DNA from: Myxococcales bacterium
GTDB lineage: Bacteria; Myxococcota_A; Polyangia; Fen-1088
DNA: 64,000 nucleotides
NCBI GenBank assembly: GCA_022184915.1
Contig: JAGTJU010000003.1
Location: forward strand, 372,001 to 436,000
Direction: 5' to 3'
In this document: positions 61,440 to 64,000 of the stretch, piece by piece
Layout: every line of letters starts with the position of its first letter
Numbering within the stretch: position 1 is the stretch's first letter
Made by a program: the position numbers and the translations under genes
Notes under the pieces: generated by a model
The model's database searches: none
What the model was told of the DNA's origin: nothing
The model's input: only the letters and a program-made list of their open reading frames with translations

Positions 61440-63694
61440 ACGCGCGCCGCCTGTCGCAGGCGCTCTGCGAGACGGCTATGACGCACGTTGGCCTTTTCGT
61501 TGCGCACGGCGAGGCCGAGCGCTTTGCGCGTGCCCACCATCACCACCAGGCGCTTGCCCCGCGTGACCGCCGTGTAGAGCAGATTGCGCTGCAACATCAC
61601 GAAGTGCTGCGTGTGAACGGGCAAGACCACGGCCGCGTACTCCGAGCCCTGCGATTTGTGGACGGTGGCGGCGTAAGCGAGCGCGAGCTGGTCGAGCTCG
61701 TCGTTTTCGTAGGTGACGGAGCGGCCCTCGAAGGTGGCGGTCAGCGTGTCACCTTCGATCGCCGTCACGTGGCCGACATCGCCGTTGAACACGTCCTTGT
61801 CGTAGTCGTTCCGGACCTGCATGACCCGGTCACCCACCCGGAAGAGCCGCTCGCCGCGTGCGATCTCGGCCGCGCCCGCGGTGAGCGCCTCTTGAAGCAG
61901 GTGGTTGAGGCGCAGGGCGCCCAGATCCCCGCGGTGCATGGGCACCAGCACCTGAATCTCGGCGTGGGACAAGCCGTAGCGTTTCGGAAGCCGTGTCACC
62001 ACCAGATCCCGCACGGTCTCGGCCGCCTTTTGCGGGTCCGGCTCTTCGAGGAAAAAGAAGTCCCGTTCGTCGGGGGCGCCGTTTTCGGGCGGGGCCCCGA
62101 ACTCGGGCGGCGCGCCCGCGTTGATCCGGTGGGCGTTGGTGACGATCAGGCTGCGCGCCGCCTGACGGAAGATCTCGGTGAGGCGAACGGTGGCGATCAC
62201 GCCCGACCCGATGAGATCCGCGAGCACGGCGCCCGGGCCCACCGAAGGCAGCTGGTCCACGTCGCCCACGAAGACGAGCCGCGTGCCCTCGGACACCGCC
62301 GCCACCAGATCCGCCGCCAGCCTCACGTCGAGCATGGACGCTTCGTCCACCACCAGCAGGTCGGCCTCGAGGGGATTTTCAGCGTTGCGGGCGAAGGCGG
62401 CCTCTTTGGGGCGCCACTCGAGAAGGCGGTGAAGAGTCCCGGCCGGCAGGCCCGTGGCCTCGGCCAGGCGCTTGGCGGCGCGCCCGGTGGGTGCGGCCAG
62501 GGCCACCGTGAGCCCCGCCGCCCGACACAGCTGCACCACGCCGCGCACGATGGTGGTTTTGCCCACGCCCGGGCCCCCCGTGACCACCAGCACCTTTTCG
62601 CCGAGCGCCCGGCCAATCGCCTCTCGTTGCGCGGGGGCGAGCGCAAGGCCCGCGGCGGCTTCGTAGCGGGCCACCGCCGCCGCAACGTCGCCCTTCATGT
62701 GCACACGAGGAGGGGCGTTGCGCAGCCGCACCAATGCCAGGGCCACTTCGCGTTCGGCGCGGAACAGGCCTGTTTCGTAGACGATCTCGCCGTGCTCGGG
62801 CACGCTGTCGAGCGCGACCACCCCCTCGCGCCCAAGGACGTCCACGGCTGGACGCACCAGGGCCTCGTCGACGCCCAGCCGCTCGGCCGCCAGGCGCTCG
62901 AGCTCGAGGCGCGGCACGAACACGTGGCCGCCGCCATTGGCCTCGTCGAGTACGTGGCGCAGGCCCGCCTCGATCCGGATCGCGGCGTCCTTGGCCACCC
63001 CCAAGCTGGTGGCGAGCCTGTCGGCCGAGAGAAACCCGATGCCCCACACGTCGAAGGCCAGCCGGTAGGGGTTGTCGCGCACGCGGGCCACGGCCGCGGC
63101 GCCGTAGCGCTTGTAGATGCGCGCGGCGAAGGCAGGGGACACACCGTGGCCCTGCAAAAACACCATCACATCGCGTACGCCCTTTTGCTCGAGCCACGCC
63201 TGCCGGAACGCTTGCGCGCGGCCCTTGCCGATTCCGGGAACCTCCGCGATGCGGTAGGGCTCGCGGTCCAGAATCTCCAGAGTCGCCATGCCGAAGCGGT
63301 CCACGATGCGGCTCGCCATCTCGCGGCCAATGCCCTTGACGAGCCCAGAGCCGAGATACCGCCGAATGCCCTCGAGGGTCTCCGGCGCCAGCTCGGTGTA
63401 GCTTGCGAGCTTGAGTTGCCGGCCAAAGCGCGGGTTGTCCTCGTAGCTGCCACGCACGCGCAGACGTGCCCCTTCGGGTACCCCGGGCAAGGCGCCCACG
63501 ATGGTCTCGAGCTCTGCCGCCCCCTCCACCTTGAGGCGGGCGACCGTGAAGGCCCCGTCGTGACCGGCGAACACGATACGCTCGAGGGTGCCCTCCCGAA
63601 TGACCTCCTCGGTAGGAACAGGAGCCGCGTGGCCTTTGCCCGCAGCGCGCTCGAAGAGGTCCATCTCGCCGCCGCCCTCATCCCCCGGCCGCAT
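61436..63694 (-). CDS. recD2: RecD2-type ATP-dependent DNA helicase
   Basis: 752 residues, the usual RecD2 length. An N-terminal OB-like domain (GTLERIVFAGHDGAFTVARL) and helix-hairpin-helix segments (VPGIGKGRAQAF, YGAAAVARVRDNPYRL) precede superfamily 1B helicase motifs: Walker A GGPGVGKTT (373-381), DEASMLD, GDVDQLPSVGPG, and a C-terminal YAATVHKSQGSEY plus LYTAVTRGK. It has 5'-3' polarity by family and works outside RecBCD. ATG 63694 is used; ATG 63664 is an alternative. It lies 12 bp after the HU/IHF gene and may be co-transcribed with it. Confidence 0.94.
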   Translation of the reverse strand: MRPGDEGGGEMDLFERAAGKGHAAPVPTEEVIREGTLERIVFAGHDGAFTVARLKVEGAAELETIVGALPGVPEGARLRVRGSYEDNPRFGRQLKLASYTELAPETLEGIRRYLGSGLVKGIGREMASRIVDRFGMATLEILDREPYRIAEVPGIGKGRAQAFRQAWLEQKGVRDVMVFLQGHGVSPAFAARIYKRYGAAAVARVRDNPYRLAFDVWGIGFLSADRLATSLGVAKDAAIRIEAGLRHVLDEANGGGHVFVPRLELERLAAERLGVDEALVRPAVDVLGREGVVALDSVPEHGEIVYETGLFRAEREVALALVRLRNAPPRVHMKGDVAAAVARYEAAAGLALAPAQREAIGRALGEKVLVVTGGPGVGKTTIVRGVVQLCRAAGLTVALAAPTGRAAKRLAEATGLPAGTLHRLLEWRPKEAAFARNAENPLEADLLVVDEASMLDVRLAADLVAAVSEGTRLVFVGDVDQLPSVGPGAVLADLIGSGVIATVRLTEIFRQAARSLIVTNAHRINAGAPPEFGAPPENGAPDERDFFFLEEPDPQKAAETVRDLVVTRLPKRYGLSHAEIQVLVPMHRGDLGALRLNHLLQEALTAGAAEIARGERLFRVGDRVMQVRNDYDKDVFNGDVGHVTAIEGDTLTATFEGRSVTYENDELDQLALAYAATVHKSQGSEYAAVVLPVHTQHFVMLQRNLLYTAVTRGKRLVVMVGTRKALGLAVRNEKANVRHSRLAERLRQAARV

Positions 63695-63706
63695 GGCGCC
63701 GCCGGC

Positions 63707-64000
63707 TCAGTTGGCCTCTTCGAGCAGCTCGCCGAGCTCGTCTTCGTCCTCGTCGGTCTCCGGTGCGAGCTCTCCCTTGCCTTCGTTCACACGCTCCCGC
63801 AGCTCTTTGCCCACTCGGAAGAAGGCCATGCGCTTCGGCTTGACGTGGACCGTCTCTCCGGTCCGGGGATTCCGGCCCTCGTAGGCCTTGTAGTCCCGAA
63901 TCGTGAAGCTGCCGAAGCCCCGGATCTCGATACCCTCGCCACGCTTGAGCGCTTCGACCATGCCGTCGAAGATCTGGTCGACGATGAGCTCTGCCCGCCC
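63707..64000 (-). CDS. HU/IHF-family DNA-binding protein, 5' end outside the window
   Basis: 97 codons visible plus stop; the frame is open to the window edge (GRAELIVDQIFDGMVEALKRG). IEIRGFGSFTIRDYKAYEGR and NPRTGETVHVKPKRMAFFRV are the beta-arm and flank of HU/IHF proteins, with RNPRTGE at the DNA-intercalating Pro. The GFGSF/GKELRERVN pattern leans to IHF-beta. After the core there is an acidic tail (ETDEDEDELGELLEEAN) of about 20 residues, not usual in HU/IHF. The protein bends DNA as a dimer. Confidence 0.9.
   Translation of the reverse strand, partial: GRAELIVDQIFDGMVEALKRGEGIEIRGFGSFTIRDYKAYEGRNPRTGETVHVKPKRMAFFRVGKELRERVNEGKGELAPETDEDEDELGELLEEAN

Noticed and set aside
1-64000. tRNA, rRNA and CRISPR arrays
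   Set aside because: Read through intergenic gaps on both strands; no cloverleaf with a T-loop GGTTCGA-type core, no rRNA segment and no regularly spaced repeats were recognised.

Overview
The window is a high-GC bacterial chromosome segment that most resembles Myxococcota (delta-proteobacterial type). The indications are a Gram-negative cell-envelope gene set, eukaryotic-like Ser/Thr kinases (one with an HRDVSPSN catalytic loop), several TPR/PEGA proteins, very Cys-rich multi-repeat lipoproteins, and many GTG/TTG starts with 4-nt stop/start overlaps. No rRNA, tRNA or CRISPR array was seen.

Layout. (1) 1-828: 3' end of an outer-membrane beta-barrel gene, apparently frameshifted. (2) 838-12468, minus: tightly packed division/cell-wall (dcw) operon rsmH-ftsL-ftsI-murE-murF-mraY-murD-ftsW-murG, lacking mraZ in front and murC/murB/ftsQAZ behind. 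(3) 12811-13575: a Fic-fold protein with a ruined catalytic motif, divergent from the dcw operon. (4) 13.7-30.6 kb: a large surface-polysaccharide region with family-2 glycosyltransferases, four SAM methyltransferases, a Wzx-like flippase, an MBOAT plus AlgX/J-like acyl-transfer pair, a DUF2304 protein and GT-C-like membrane proteins. Its core (about 19-28.6 kb) is visibly less GC-rich than the flanks. (5) 30.7-38.3 kb: two paralogous Cys-rich lipoproteins. One is coupled to an intact TPR/PEGA gene. The other is preceded by only the last 17 codons of a second PEGA gene, next to a decayed IS3-type transposase. (6) 38.4-39.2 kb: a 28-codon gene candidate between two intrinsic terminators, and a small exported one-heme protein. 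(7) 39.5-61.4 kb: argH, a YqaA-like membrane protein, a doubly frameshifted sugar aminotransferase, two coupled paralogous membrane proteins, a Ser/Thr kinase coupled to a TPR/PEGA membrane protein, a second glycosyltransferase/DUF2304 set, an Rsm22-like methyltransferase, rseP, more glycosyltransferases, a second Ser/Thr kinase, thiD, a lipoprotein, and a Gfo/Idh/MocA oxidoreductase coupled to a hexapeptide acetyltransferase. (8) 61.4-64.0 kb: recD2 and the 3' part of a HU/IHF gene.

How the genes fit together. The dcw block makes lipid II and the septal synthase. The glycosyltransferase, flippase and acylation genes look like an exopolysaccharide or O-antigen assembly system. The oxidoreductase/acetyltransferase pair plus the broken DegT-type aminotransferase match the WbpB/WbpD/WbpE steps of an acetamido-sugar-acid pathway, so the frameshifts may have disabled it unless they are sequence errors. 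The least explained parts are the duplicated PEGA/Cys-rich lipoprotein system (one copy ending in a four-bladed hemopexin-like domain) and the isolated 28-codon transcription unit.
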